From Cryptomeria japonica (taxonomy: Eukaryota > Streptophyta > Pinopsida > Cupressales > Cupressaceae): a DNA stretch of 64,000 nt. The position numbers were made by a program, and so were the translations under genes. Of this stretch, positions 21,967 through 32,555 are shown in pieces. Position 1 is the first letter of the stretch, and every line of letters begins with the position of its first letter. A model generated the notes under the pieces. That model did no database searches. It was not told the origin of the DNA and worked only from the letters and a program-made list of their open reading frames with translations. The stretch lies in the NCBI RefSeq assembly GCF_030272615.1, contig NC_081406.1:244401218-244465217 (forward strand). Direction: 5' to 3'.

Positions 21967-23572
21967 TGATAACTCAATGATGAACAAATAGTACCAAACC
22001 AGTACTGAGAGGGGGGGTGTGAATCAGTAAAAACAAAAATCCAGTCCAAAACCGGTTTGACAGCAAATACTCCAAATGACTGGCAAGCAGTGATACTAGT
22101 TGAAATAGAGTGCAACCGGTAAGACCCAGAATAACTAAAACAATCATAAACCAGTCACTCACTAAGCTTTTCTCTTAGCTCAATACTATAGTACCATTAC
22201 ACCCTCATGCATAAATAGGTAAACTATCATCAGATCTTCACAATAGTTAGTTCAATATGTTTTATAGACAGGCATAAAACACAGAACCATCATATGATCA
22301 ATAGGTAATAACAAGGCATCACAAGATAAAAGCATCACACATGACACACATATTTTTTCACGTCAAAACCCAACTGGGAAAAACCAAAGTGAGGATGAAT
22401 ACCCACAAGCTGCTTTTTGAACTCTTTAGAAGTCCGCTCTGTTAGGAGCCTTGTCCGGTTAAAGACATTACAATAGGTTTTGCTAGGAACCGATCCTGTT
22501 AGGGATCACCGAGTTAAGGGATGGCTATAATACCCGGTTAAGGTTTAAACTCGGTTAGGGTTACCTTGTTAGAGGATTTCAAGAACTCAATAGCTAAAGG
22601 ATCTCCAGAGCTCTATAGCTTCCTAGAACTCAATAACTTCGAGTTACCCTGTTAAGGGATTTGAATCAAGCCGATTAAAGCTACCTTGTTAAGGGATTTG
22701 TATCAAGCTGGTTAAGGCTACCCTGTTTAGGGATTTTACAACTGTTGAAGTGGTTAAAGATCAATAGGAATTACAATGATCTGGTAACAACACCCAATGC
22801 TAATGCAGATCTGTTTTGGCTCCTCTTCACCTTCTGCACATTCACTTTGTAGGTATCTCTTCTCTCCTTTGGTCTGGCAAGAATCACATATCACTTCCCT
22901 TGGATACACACACACAACTTTTTCCAACAACCTTGGAAAGAAACACAACATCGACCTTATAGGAAACAGACAGGTCGATAGCAAAAACCCTAAACCCTAA
23001 ACCTGTTAGGTTAAGCAATTCAAGTGGTTCAATCCCGACCATTGAATCATACTGCATTAAATGCAACAATCTTGAATCGATCTCAAGATATTCTCCATCG
23101 TCCATTATCCACCGATTTCATGGCGGCTGATAACCCATCACGCGTTATCACCGTTTGACAAACTTCGCACATTCCCGAGGTAGATAGGAATAGTCTTCTT
23201 CATGCAAGATCCTTCACATGCATAGGGCTTACGTGGCAACACAACCTATTCTCCATTATACTGCTAACTCATCACACAAAGATCACCGATTGAGTCACAT
23301 AGGTTTGAGGTACTCCAACTGGAAATCCTGAAGTGGAATCTACCTACCAATTGGTAGCCATACAATGCTTCCATGTGCCGGTTCCCATAACTACATGTCG
23401 GTTCACCTTGAGCAAATACACCGCTTCACTTTGGCATATATATTGGTTCACACATATGCCGGTTCTCTCTTCTCACATATCACATATGCTGGATCACTTC
23501 ATATCACATATTGACATCAATGACAACATACAATATCATTATGTCCTTATACTGGTTCACATACTGCCAACA
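21967..23572 (-). repeat. Element C 5' LTR
   Basis: Pairs with 15959-17563 along its whole length. It ends CTGCCAACA immediately before the target duplication tatca. It should hold the promoter, but I could not fix a single TATA box. Confidence 0.92.
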
Positions 23573-23577
23573 TATCA

Positions 23578-24278
23578 CCTATATATACAAATCATCAACC
23601 TTGATAACAAGGTCGGCTAAACGCTCAACCTTCAACTCATAATTATAAAAAATACATTACTCGATACAAAGATCGACCACCAGACCAATATTATAATTTG
23701 CATTACATAGCATGGACCTAATTAAAATTACCAAACACGCAACACCACTGGAAATTCCACCAAGATCAACCGCAACATGCTACACCACCAGAAATACTGC
23801 ATAACACGCAAATCATCATCGGTTCATAGAAATCACCAAAAAATCACACAACGATCAATGTGGATTGCCAAAACAAATAGGACACAACTACAAAACACTA
23901 GGAAGCATGTTAGAATCATCCAAAACAGTTGCACCAACATCTCTTTTCAAATCTTCATTGGTCAACGTCTCAAAGCTCAATAAAACAACCAATCAACAAC
24001 TGTCATGGGGAAAGATAACTTGTAGAGCACCAAATCATGAACCATCTAAAATGAAGATACAAAAGATCATCCCAAGCAATAATCCAAAGTCTCAACACAA
24101 GATCTGATCACACTGACTGGACGGAATACAAGATTCTGCAAAACAGTGATCAACACAACCAAACTAAAAAACCAGACCAAAAAGTCTTCCCAAACTCACT
24201 GGAATAACTCACAGGAATATGTTGACATCAATGACAACAACATATCCTAGCAGTAGCAATGAACAACCAATTCTAACA
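23578..24278 (-). repeat. Element B 5' LTR, second part
   Basis: Continues B's LTR exactly where 15958 stopped, matching 2266-2974. The TATA-like region (complement of cctatatatac) is at its left edge, next to C. Confidence 0.9.
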
Positions 24279-24292
24279 ATCTCCCCAATAAT
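24279..24292 (-). other. Vestigial polypurine tract after B's right LTR
   Basis: The 14 bases after the right LTR are identical to those after the left LTR, where they belong to the internal polypurine region. Beyond 24292 the two diverge. A true outer edge of a 5' LTR should not carry them, so the right boundary looks rearranged. Confidence 0.6.
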
Positions 24293-26463
24293 ACATTTTT
24301 TTTAATCCATAACTTGTTTGATTTATATAATTGTCTATAATTTTATTTGAATAATTTTTTGACCATGTGTTCCTTTAGAAAGGAATCTTTCTCTACTATA
24401 TTAGATGTAGAGTGACATGTCACACTATATTTTTGTCGCATGGCTCAAGTGGGACCTTGGAATATCATTAGCTACATTGACTTGTACCTCCATAGATAGT
24501 AGCTATATTTGGCACATGAATCAATGATGTGAATATGCTTCTAATTTTCTCATATGCAAGCAGCTTGTCTAATTAACATTTGAATAAGGCATGAATAGTA
24601 TTTTGAATCATATAAAGGTTTGGTCATAATAACCGCTTTATTTTAGTTATAACCACTTGTCCATTAATCATAGTCACATATTTATCATATGCTCTCCATC
24701 ACAATGTAACACATTTGACATTTACTGTAGTGTTAGCCATAATGGACAAAGTATCCACATTAATAAGATGTAATTAAACTTGTATTTCCATCTTAAATTT
24801 TCTATGAGTGTGTATCATAATTGTTAGGATTCCATGTGATATTCACATTTAAATCCTATGTGTAATAGATACTCTCAATGGCAAGTGGCATTGAAGCCAC
24901 CCCTCCCTATGTGGAGCTTAAGCCTCACCCTATCATGAGTAATTTTAGAAGGTAGCATCCCTTCCCCGTATTTCTTATTAATGGGGTTTTATGGGTAATT
25001 GGTTACTTTTGTTAGAAAAATGATTTCTCAACCTTACAATTAAAAAGGGTTATTATTGATAGTTGGGTACAAGGGGCTGTAAGGGGGATAAACCCCCCAT
25101 TGTAAGGTTAGGGGGCTAGTGCCTTGGTGAAAGTGGGGGGTAGCATCATTAAAAGCCACATTTTATGTATATTTATTATTGTAAATATGTACCATTCATC
25201 ATTAGGTCTTAGATTTGACAGTAGTGATTATGTTGGCCTATCTTTCCCTAGAATGTAATCTTCTTTTGTGATATGTATTTCAAGAGTCAAATAGTTGTTG
25301 TCTTTAGATCTTTGATATGTTATACTCCTATGAGCTAGGTTTTCCCTGCAAGTATATTGTAGTCTTATGATTTTAAATTATATATTGGATGACTTTTGGA
25401 GTTTTGGGTTTTCTTCCCAAAAGGGTTATCCCCATCTAAATCATTGTGTTGTGGTACGAGTGCTATTTGTGCTATTTTTATTTTTTATTTGTATCTTTTA
25501 TTAAATATTTGAAAAGTTTTGAATAACTCTCCTCTCATGTTTAGTGTATAAATTTGTTCCTCTACCTTAACATCCTTACAATTGATATTAGAGCTTGATC
25601 ACATTTAATAGTTGTAGTTGTTGGTTTTTTTTAATTAATCCAATTTAAGTGAGAGTTTGTGTTGAAGGCACCTTTTCAATTTTGTTGCAAAAAATCCAAA
25701 TGGCAAGTTCATCAAGGAAAATAAAGATGTAAATAATTTTTAGAAATAATTTTGAAATCTAGAAGCTAAACATGGATATTTTTTAGAATAAGATACTTTA
25801 TTTTTCACATAATCTCCAATTTATTTTTAATATCTATTGAATAAAGCACAATATTGTAACCATTAATATCCTCACATTGTACCACTTACTGATAAGATCT
25901 TAAATTTTATCCAATAGTGACATATATATGCTCATAGGATGTTCATGTAAGTGGTCATAATCACAAAATTAATTAGAAATACGATTCTTTAGTGCATGAA
26001 TAGATGTATTAAAGGGATTGATAGAAGGCAGCTTGATAAATTATTCTTACAAAATTTATTTCAATATCACATGTGGAGAATCTCCTAATCTAGTGATTTT
26101 CCTTTGATACCTTCCTTGTTGTAATGTAGGAAAATAGGTGTTAGTAAGTTTAGGCATGCAAACTAGACCTATTTTCACAACATTAAATTGGAGGGAGATG
26201 AAATCAATAGATTCGCCCACTTTTGAATGAAAAGGGTTGAATGCTTATTAGATTTCACTCCTCTTTTTGTGGGGTTGAATTGGATACTAAAAATATAAAA
26301 ACTTGAATTGTAGATCTAAGGCTAAAGAAGGAAAATTGAAGTAATTAACATAAATAGATAGTTGCAAATTTAATATGAAGTTGTAACTACATATCTGAGA
26401 CTACAAAGATGAATGGAACATGTGACTAGAAACGCGGTGTGAATAATTGGGACAAAGTAGCTT
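24293..26463. other. Non-coding DNA, no gene recognised
   Basis: AT-rich sequence with no long open frame and no protein motif on either strand. It holds the second copy of the 173-bp repeat at 24484-24656. Near 24880-25140 there are G-runs and the words aaccccccattgtaagg, but nothing I can name. Confidence 0.5.
24484..24656. repeat. Dispersed 173-bp repeat, copy 2
   Basis: Full-length match to 1592-1764. Unlike copy 1 it is not bounded by LTRs; flanking sequence continues on both sides (acttgtacc on the left, ccacttgtcc on the right), so it resembles the site before the insertions. Confidence 0.75.
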
Positions 26464-27680
26464 CAAGCAACCTTGTCCCTTGAATGTCAGATGCAAACAT
26501 AATTAATTGATCGAGAACCAAAATGTTGCCTAAAGTCTACCCTAGAAGTTTTGCGAGAAATTTGTGGGACACTGTAGTGTGGAGTGAATCTGTCTATTAA
26601 CACCTTCAAATTTTGGCAAAATTTGAAGTGCTTATTATGAGAAAATTAATTCTAGCATTTGGAGATACCCTTGCAAATTATTTCCAAGTAGCCTACTTTG
26701 AGGGTGAATAACTTGATGCCCTTTTATTGCCATGAAAAACCACTTTGGGATCATGTTCATCTATTATTAGTGAGTGTCCATGACCATTCTCAACCTTCCT
26801 AAATTGGATTTGTTGAGTTTTTAAAGTACCAAGTTGGAGGGTTCTGGGAAAGTTTGTTGTCAACACCCTATTGTATTTGTCCAAGTAGCTAACTTTGGAG
26901 AGCGAAAATTTCATAGCAGGTTGGTTGTCATGTCAAACCAATTAGTTTTCATAATTTTTCTCATATTAATGTGCTCCCATATCCATTTTTAGAGACTCAA
27001 AACTTCATTTGATATTTTTCCCAAGCCAAAAGCAAATGCAATTTGTGGAGATTTGCTAACTACATTGTGTCAAATTTGTCAGGTAGCTTACTTTTCAGAG
27101 TTAATATTTTTAAGTTGGGTGATTGTCAAGAGAATTGGATTAGTTCCTATAATTCTCTTTATATTTGTGTACTCCCTTGCTCAGTTGCAAAACCTCAAGA
27201 TTCAATTTGGTATTTTTTCAAGGCCAAAAGCAAACTAATTTTACAGTTTTAATATATTTGCATGTTCCAGAAAGTTTCAAATAGGTCAAATTTGACCATC
27301 AGTTTATTGCAGTATAAATGGAGTTAGGTAAAACCCCTTGGCATGTGTATTCATTATACCTTAATGAATAATTCCACCCAATGGTATCTTCCCAAAATGA
27401 GATTCAATATTTTTTAAAAGCACCTAGATTTTGAGTTCTAGAGGGGTTTCGGCATGTGTAGTTTTAGAAAATGCCTAAATGACCAGCTTTGAGTATTAAA
27501 ATATTGCACATCGGGTCATACCATACACATCCATTTGGTAATTGAATTTCCCTATCACTGGCCAGTATTCTTGTTCTAACTTGTGGTCTCATGATGAGGT
27601 TTGATCCGTCTTATAGGTTTTTTTGAAGGCCACCTGGCTTGTTTTGAGCGTTGAGCCAAAGTGTCAAGAATCAGATTTTA
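26464..27680. repeat. Degenerate satellite-like repeat, about 198-bp period
   Basis: A recognisable start, such as caagtagcctactttgag, recurs at about 26685, 26882, 27080, 27279 and 27478, with intervals of 197, 198, 199 and 199. A weaker copy lies near 26464 and a shortened one near 27628. A second landmark in each unit resembles attcaatttggtattttttc. Units have diverged strongly, so this is an old array. Confidence 0.6.
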
Positions 27681-28629
27681 TTGGTTGACATGATTTTACC
27701 CTGGATGTATTCAGTTATGGTTTCATAGCAGTTCCAGGATCAAGTTGTTTATAAACGAAAAAAATTAGTCGAGCCCACAAGAGGAGGTCAGACTTACATT
27801 ATGCCATCATATCATCAATTTAAAATTGATTTAAAAAATTTATTATTTACATATTTTTGTGATTTAAATGATGACATGTTCAATATTTTTTATGGATGAA
27901 AATAGGAAGATTTATGTTTTCTTCAAGAGATTAATATATCACAAATACAAAGGTGAAAAGTAAATTATTTAAATCATTAAATGATTTAATTATAGCAGTT
28001 GAATATATTTTCAATCAACATTTAAAATGTTGTGGCCCTTTCCCTTTTTGACAAATATTAAAAAGAGGATGTAAACTATATAAATCGTTTTATAAGAATG
28101 ATTTAATAGGTATTGTTTAGGGGGCCACTCTTTTCTTCCCACCGCAAATGCTTGTGACTGGAAGAAGGGAATGGGAATATTGTTTGCAGGAGTATGAGCT
28201 AATAGGGTAATTAAATTAAATTTTCCGCAAAGTTTTCTCACTCAGCATACGTGTGAGGAAATTAGAGTGAGGTAGAGGAAAGGCGTAGGGGCATAGGTTA
28301 GGCCCTCTATTTACCATGTATTGCAAACTTTAGGGTTTCTTATCCTTTCTCCCATCTTTCTGCTATCGCTGCGAGTTAAATATGATCATTGTGGGAAAAT
28401 TATAAGCTATTGAAGGTATTAGCAACATTCCTCATTAATTCCACTTGATGGTTTGGTGTTTTGATTGGGCACTCTCCTTGTCTTGTGTGACTAAATCAGC
28501 ATATACAACAACTTTGTAGCACTAGGTATGGTTGGAAATAATATCTTCAAAGAACACTTATTGTTGGTTTTTGATGGCCAATGTGATGGATTAATGGAAA
28601 CACCAAAGAAGGAAAGTGGTTGTAAATCT
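27681..28629. other. Non-coding DNA before element E
   Basis: AT-rich with no recognised gene. Around 28230-28390 the base composition is less skewed and includes tagggtttcttatcc, reminiscent of plant gene 5' regions, but no coding exon follows. Confidence 0.4.
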
Positions 28630-28905
28630 TGTAAATTTAAATTAGTAGAGAAAACATGTAAAGAACAACTAAACTAAGATGAAAACAAACAGAAAGAAAA
28701 TGCATAACATAATACATAGAGAATTATGTGGTTCACCATAACTGGCTACATCCATGAGAAAGTAGGGAATGACTTCTATTAACTGATACACCAATACATT
28801 AGTACATGGACTGCACACATCTATTTATACATTCATATTCAGCTATAAATGAAAGAGTTGAGAAGGTGAATGGTCATGTGCCCATTGGGCTTCACATTCC
28901 CAACA
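28630..28905 (-). repeat. Element E 3' LTR
   Basis: TGTAAATTT to CCCAACA, followed by the polypurine tract (minus GGGGAGAT, 28906-28913). A minus-strand TATA box, TATAAATAG, lies at about 28821-28829 and is conserved in the other LTR. Confidence 0.88.
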
Positions 28906-29307
28906 ATCTCCCCTGTGAAGTCTAGCCAATACAGCCATGCACTGTGCAATCCCCTGCATTTCCAATTCTAATCTCACATTACAACTAAGGACTTGAGAAG
29001 ATTTTAATTTAGCTATAATTTTCTTGAGAACATTTTGAATGAGTCTTCTCCAAAACAAATCAGAGTCAAAAACATATTCTCTTACTAATTTCTCTAACAC
29101 AAACTTTCCCATCAAACCACAATCAAAAACACAACTTTCTAAAGGTTCAAAATAAACTCCTTCATCTAAAGAAGAACCCTTGAACACATCATCTCCAACC
29201 TCGAATACTAAGACATCGAATGTTCCAAGAAAAATATGACTATCCTTGCACATAGCCTTGTAACTATTCACATCATCATCAATTTCTCTCTCAAGATCAT
29301 CCAACAT
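28886..29307 (-). pseudogene. Element E: unassigned acidic frame
   Basis: Open minus-strand frame with LEREIDDDVNSYKAM, VFEVGDDVFKGSSLDEGVYF, ESCVFDCGLMGKFVLEKLV and LEMQGIAQCMAVLARLHRGD. I do not recognise it. The frame runs to the polypurine tract and on into the LTR, so its last residues are not original coding sequence. Confidence 0.4.
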
Positions 29308-29420
29308 ACTAACAATACTTCAAGGCAATATTATTGTTGACACCAAGTTTCCTCCTTGTTCATATTTCATAATAGTTACTCTGTCATCACCAAATTTGCC
29401 TGCTGAAATAGTGTCAACGA

Positions 29421-29578
29421 ATCCCACCTCATCTTGACTTGTTTGGTGAATCTTTACCAATGACACAAGATCACTAAACTGGCCAAAATTTTGCCTCAAA
29501 TCCCACCTCATCTTGACTTGTTTGGTGAATCTTTACCAATGACACAAGATCACTAAATTGGCCAAAATTTTGCCTCAA
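29421..29578. repeat. 79-bp tandem duplication
   Basis: The segment starting atcccacctc at 29421 is repeated from 29500 with almost no differences. It duplicates part of the RRM-like reading and ends its frame. The near-identity suggests it is more recent than the element. Confidence 0.88.
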
Positions 29579-29923
29579 ATCATCATTTGTTGCATTTGGG
29601 TCCAACCCACCCACATGTGGAAACTCTTCCCTCTCATTCCTATCACCTTCCAACTTGGAAAATATATTTCGCACAACATCCTCATGTTCTCTCTCCCTCT
29701 CATTCTCTCTATGAACTTCTTCTTTTGCCAAAGCAGTGAATTGGCACAAAGTCTCCTTGAAGAGAATAGGTCCTGAAATGTACTGGTCCAAACTTGGAGA
29801 GATAACTAGCAATTGATGGTAGCTTTGGTGATTGGCCTCTATGTTTTCTAGATATATGGAAGTGAGCCTCTTTCCATAGGTGGTGTTAGACTCGTTCATA
29901 GCCAAAAACCCACTTCTAAACAC
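29474..29923 (-). pseudogene. Aldolase-RRM chimeric fragment captured in element E
   Basis: An open frame of 149 codons. Residues 5-63 (about 29735-29911) resemble plant class I fructose-bisphosphate aldolase: GFLAMNESNTTYGKRLTS, YLENIEANHQSYHQLLV and QYISGPILFKETL line up with the conserved LAMDESNATCGKRL and EYISGAILFEETLYQ regions known for the family. Aldolase splits fructose-1,6-bisphosphate in glycolysis and the Calvin cycle. A Glu/Arg-rich link follows, then HVGGLDPNATNDDLRQNFGQ with FSDLVSLVKI (residues 103-132), like the start of an RNA-recognition motif in RBP45/47-type proteins. No catalytic core remains. It is a relic of gene capture. Confidence 0.7.
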
Positions 29924-30118
29924 TTATTCATGATGTAGCTTCACGGGGTCCAACCTGCACTTTTGTGATGCCAAGGAATTGCCTTGAGCTGTTTGTCCAA
30001 CATAAGCGCCTTCTATAGGTCGATCATGAAACTTGCTAATAAGTCTCTCTCTAAGACATTCCACACTAAACCCAATCAATCTGCCTTCCTTGAATGGTGC
30101 AAAAATATCTTCCACCAT
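29924..30118 (-). pseudogene. Element E: frame upstream of the aldolase fragment
   Basis: 64 codons with VEDIFAPFKEGRLIGFSVEC and RLISKFHDRPIEGAYVGQ. Not recognised. It ends in a stop right before the aldolase-like segment and shares its frame (both end coordinates are equal modulo three), so it could once have been continuous with it. Confidence 0.35.
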
Positions 30119-30539
30119 GAACTACTTCTCCTTAAGATAATCGAACTTCTCCCAATCTTGGTCATTCTTGTCTAAAGAACTTTCTGATGGGGCTTCCATG
30201 ATGGCCTTCCTAGAGCTACCTCCTAAGATCTTCTCCATGCACGAGACTCTCTTTGTCTCTTGATAAAGTCAAGCCATCTACAAGGATCTCCAAAGCCTTA
30301 CCAAGGCCAACATCATCTACAAAAATAACTTCCGCTTCTGATTGCATGCCATTGAAAACTCACAACACCTCTAGAAACATGGCGACTGTGAGACTTAGAC
30401 CTTCTTGCTTCTCCTAGAAGTTAAAGGGAAAACAAATTGCCTCTGCCTCGAATTCTATATTTATAACTGACCGACACTTGCTTTGCCCCACATGGTCTAA
30501 TTTGGATTTAACATCCTTCGATTTAAGACCCAATTTGCT
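30119..30539. other. Element E interior, no frame recognised
   Basis: No open frame above 60 codons on the minus strand and no motif I can name. Probably decayed captured sequence between the acidic frame and the aldolase fragment. Confidence 0.4.
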
Positions 30540-30868
30540 CAAACGAGGTCATGACCAGATTTTGAACTGAATGACCATCCCAAGGCTCTTTCCTCTGAAT
30601 TTGTAAGTTCTTCTTTGAGTTTCTCAACTTCACAAGCCATTGAAATTAAATTCTTCTCCATTGCATTTTCCATAAAAATCCATCAATCTGTGAGAAACAG
30701 ATTTTCTTCCTTTAATCTCACAATTTTATTATTCTAATAGTCCTCCTAGTTCTCGATCTCATCATCCTCAAGTTCATCTTCACTCGCCTCAGCGTCCTCT
30801 TCTTCAGCCAAATCCAAATTGTCAAGAAATTATTCAATAACAAAATCAGCCTCATCATCTTCTTCCAT
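30540..30868 (-). pseudogene. Element E: acidic, coiled-coil-like first frame
   Basis: From the ATG at 30866-30868, just inside the primer-binding site, the minus strand reads MEEDDEADFVIE, a stop, FLDNLDLAEEEDAEASEDEL, further stops, then NNKIVRLKEENLFLT and ACEVEKLKEELTNSEE. The second part has the heptad look of a coiled coil. The position suits a gag remnant, though no gag motif or zinc knuckle is seen. Confidence 0.45.
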
Positions 30869-30889
30869 CTCTGCTCAATCACTCACCAA

Positions 30890-30901
30890 GCTCTGATACC
30901 A
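30890..30901 (-). promoter_or_regulatory. Element E primer-binding site
   Basis: Minus-strand TGGTATCAGAGC, complementary to initiator tRNA-Met, two bases from the LTR. Confidence 0.92.
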
Positions 30902-30903
30902 AT

Positions 30904-31178
30904 TGTAAAATTTAAAGAGTAAATAAAACATGTAAAGAACAACTAAACTAAGATGAAAAAAATAGAAAGCAAACACATAACAAAATACACAACAAATTAT
31001 GTAGTTCACCATAATTGACTACATCCACGAGAAAGCAAGGAATAACTTCTATTAACCGATACACCAATACATCAATACATGGACTCCACACATCTATTTA
31101 TACATTCATATTCAACTCTAAATTGAAGAGTTAAGAAAGTGAATGGTCATGTGACCATTGGACTTCACATTCCCAACA
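30904..31178 (-). repeat. Element E 5' LTR
   Basis: Pairs with 28630-28905. A minus-strand TATA box is kept at about 31094-31102. Confidence 0.88.
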
Positions 31179-31317
31179 AATCATATTCAAACTTGAATAG
31201 AAGGATAGATAATTATTATTGCAGAGCATACTCTCTACTCACGATGGCACAAATAATGCATTTAAATAAGATAGGTATCTATGTGAATAGTTTATGAATC
31301 CTCTATGCAGAGATTAC

Positions 31318-32555
31318 TGTAGCATCATAAAATTGTGACCCTTGCAATTTTTGACCGCATTTGGGTCTTTGCGTTAGCGTATGAATCCCTAAGCCTGATC
31401 GGAGACCCTAAACATGTTCATGACATAAAAAACTTGTATTTTGTATCATTATGCACTACCTTTTTGTTGCTGCTTGTCCTAAATTAGGACAAGATAGGGG
31501 CATGGCACCCCTGTCCCCCTAGGACAGGGGCATGGTGCCCTTGTCTTGGCCCTATTTTTGGCCCCCTTTGATTACCCCTTGCATTGGGCTTGTCAATTAT
31601 CTAAACACCCTTAATTGGCAAGTATATAAGGAACACTTCCCCTCCTTTTTGCAAAAGTGAAATATAAGCGAAATCAAGTGCAAGCAAAAAATAAGCGAAA
31701 GTAAGGCGAACAAGTGAGAGGTCTCCATTATCGTCATCAAACATTCAAGCATTCATTTAAACATTTCAAGCATTTCAAGTCTCCTTTCAAGGCTAGGTGT
31801 TGCATTCAGGACAAGGATTCAACCATTGAAGAGGATATTTATATCAACATTCAAGACATCTTATTTCACATGCCCATTCAAGCAAATCATCTACATAGGT
31901 ATCAACATTTCAATTACATCCCCTTCTTGAGGTGGATTCTACTTCAGACATTTCCTTTCATTTACTTGCAGCATTTTAAAACCACTTGGTTAATTCCAAA
32001 ATGGGGTTTGACCTAAAGGTAAACCCCCAATCCCAACAACATTTCCCTCTATTTTATGTGTGTAGATTGCAAGTGTGCAACTGTAATTGCAAGTTTAGGC
32101 TTCATTTTCAGAGACGAAAAAACCCTTTTTGGCACATGGATTTTTTGGAGGACCATGCATAACTTACACATGGTCCCTGCAAATTTTTCTCAGATTTGCA
32201 GGGAAGCTTCATCTCAATATTCTACTATTAATTCCAGGTGCATAGCTTCACCCCGCATCTCTATCTCAAGATATAATAATTTCTTTGTCATTTATGCACT
32301 TAGTCTCAATTTGCTTAATTCAACTAGTCTATTACAAAAGACGGTTAGTTTAATTTCCTAATACTTTCCAAATTTACTGCAATTTACTTAGTATTCAATC
32401 TCTTACCATTGGGGATTGGATCCAGTGAATTCAACCCCTCTTTTGAATGTAATGCATGAAAATTAAAGGGAATCCTTTTTGAAACTTTCATTCCTCTTTT
32501 GAGGGGAGTAAAGCTTTCAACTTGATCTCCCCTCATCATTTTTCACCATATTACA
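31318..32555 (+). repeat. Element F 5' LTR
   Basis: TGTAGCATC to ATATTACA, matching 42973-44239. It contains a TATA box at about 31623-31630 and a G/C-rich pair of motifs around aggacaggggcatgg (31488-31545). Directly after it comes ttttggtgaacccgacgtc, a probable primer-binding site of a non-Met tRNA type that I cannot assign. Confidence 0.88.
31623..31630 (+). promoter_or_regulatory. Element F TATA box
   Basis: TATATAAG in a U3-like position of the left LTR, conserved at about 43321-43328 in the right LTR. Confidence 0.7.

Larger units (their letters stand above)
15959..23572 (-). mobile_element. Element C: complete Ty1/copia retrotransposon
   Basis: A 7.6-kb minus-strand element with LTRs of 1605 and 1606 bp, polypurine tracts, a tRNA-Met primer-binding site, and gag, protease, integrase, reverse transcriptase and RNase H in copia order. 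The target duplication tatca flanks it on both sides. It is inserted in the 5' LTR of B, about 10 bp from that LTR's TATA box on the transcribed side, so it separates B's promoter from B's coding region. The coding region is one frame without shifts but with 11 stops, so it is inactive. Confidence 0.93.
1765..24278 (-). mobile_element. Element B: Ty1/copia retrotransposon, doubly interrupted
   Basis: A minus-strand copia element with a 3' LTR on the left (1765-2974), a 5' LTR on the right (15405-15958 resuming at 23578-24278), a tRNA-Met primer-binding site and decayed gag, protease, integrase, reverse transcriptase and RNase H in copia order. Two insertions split it: 4695-12540 in the reverse transcriptase and element C in the 5' LTR. 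Both are bounded by 5-bp target duplications, and removing them restores continuous sequence. Frameshifts and stops make it non-functional. No convincing duplication flanks B itself. Confidence 0.88.
28630..31178 (-). mobile_element. Element E: small non-autonomous LTR element with captured gene pieces
   Basis: A 2.55-kb minus-strand element with LTRs of 276 and 275 bp, a polypurine tract beside the left LTR and a tRNA-Met primer-binding site beside the right one. Flanks are aatct and aatca, a near-match for a 5-bp target duplication. Its 2-kb interior has no protease, integrase or reverse transcriptase. Instead it holds an acidic frame, an aldolase-like fragment fused to an RRM-like fragment, and unassigned frames. 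It must have depended on enzymes of another copia element. Confidence 0.85.

Noticed and set aside
28321-28400. Promoter and 5' end of a host gene
   Set aside because: The stretch is less AT-skewed and has gene-like words, but no coding exon or splice pattern follows.
29474-29923. A working aldolase gene
   Set aside because: Only about 60 of roughly 360-400 residues are present; the catalytic core is missing and the frame runs into an unrelated segment.
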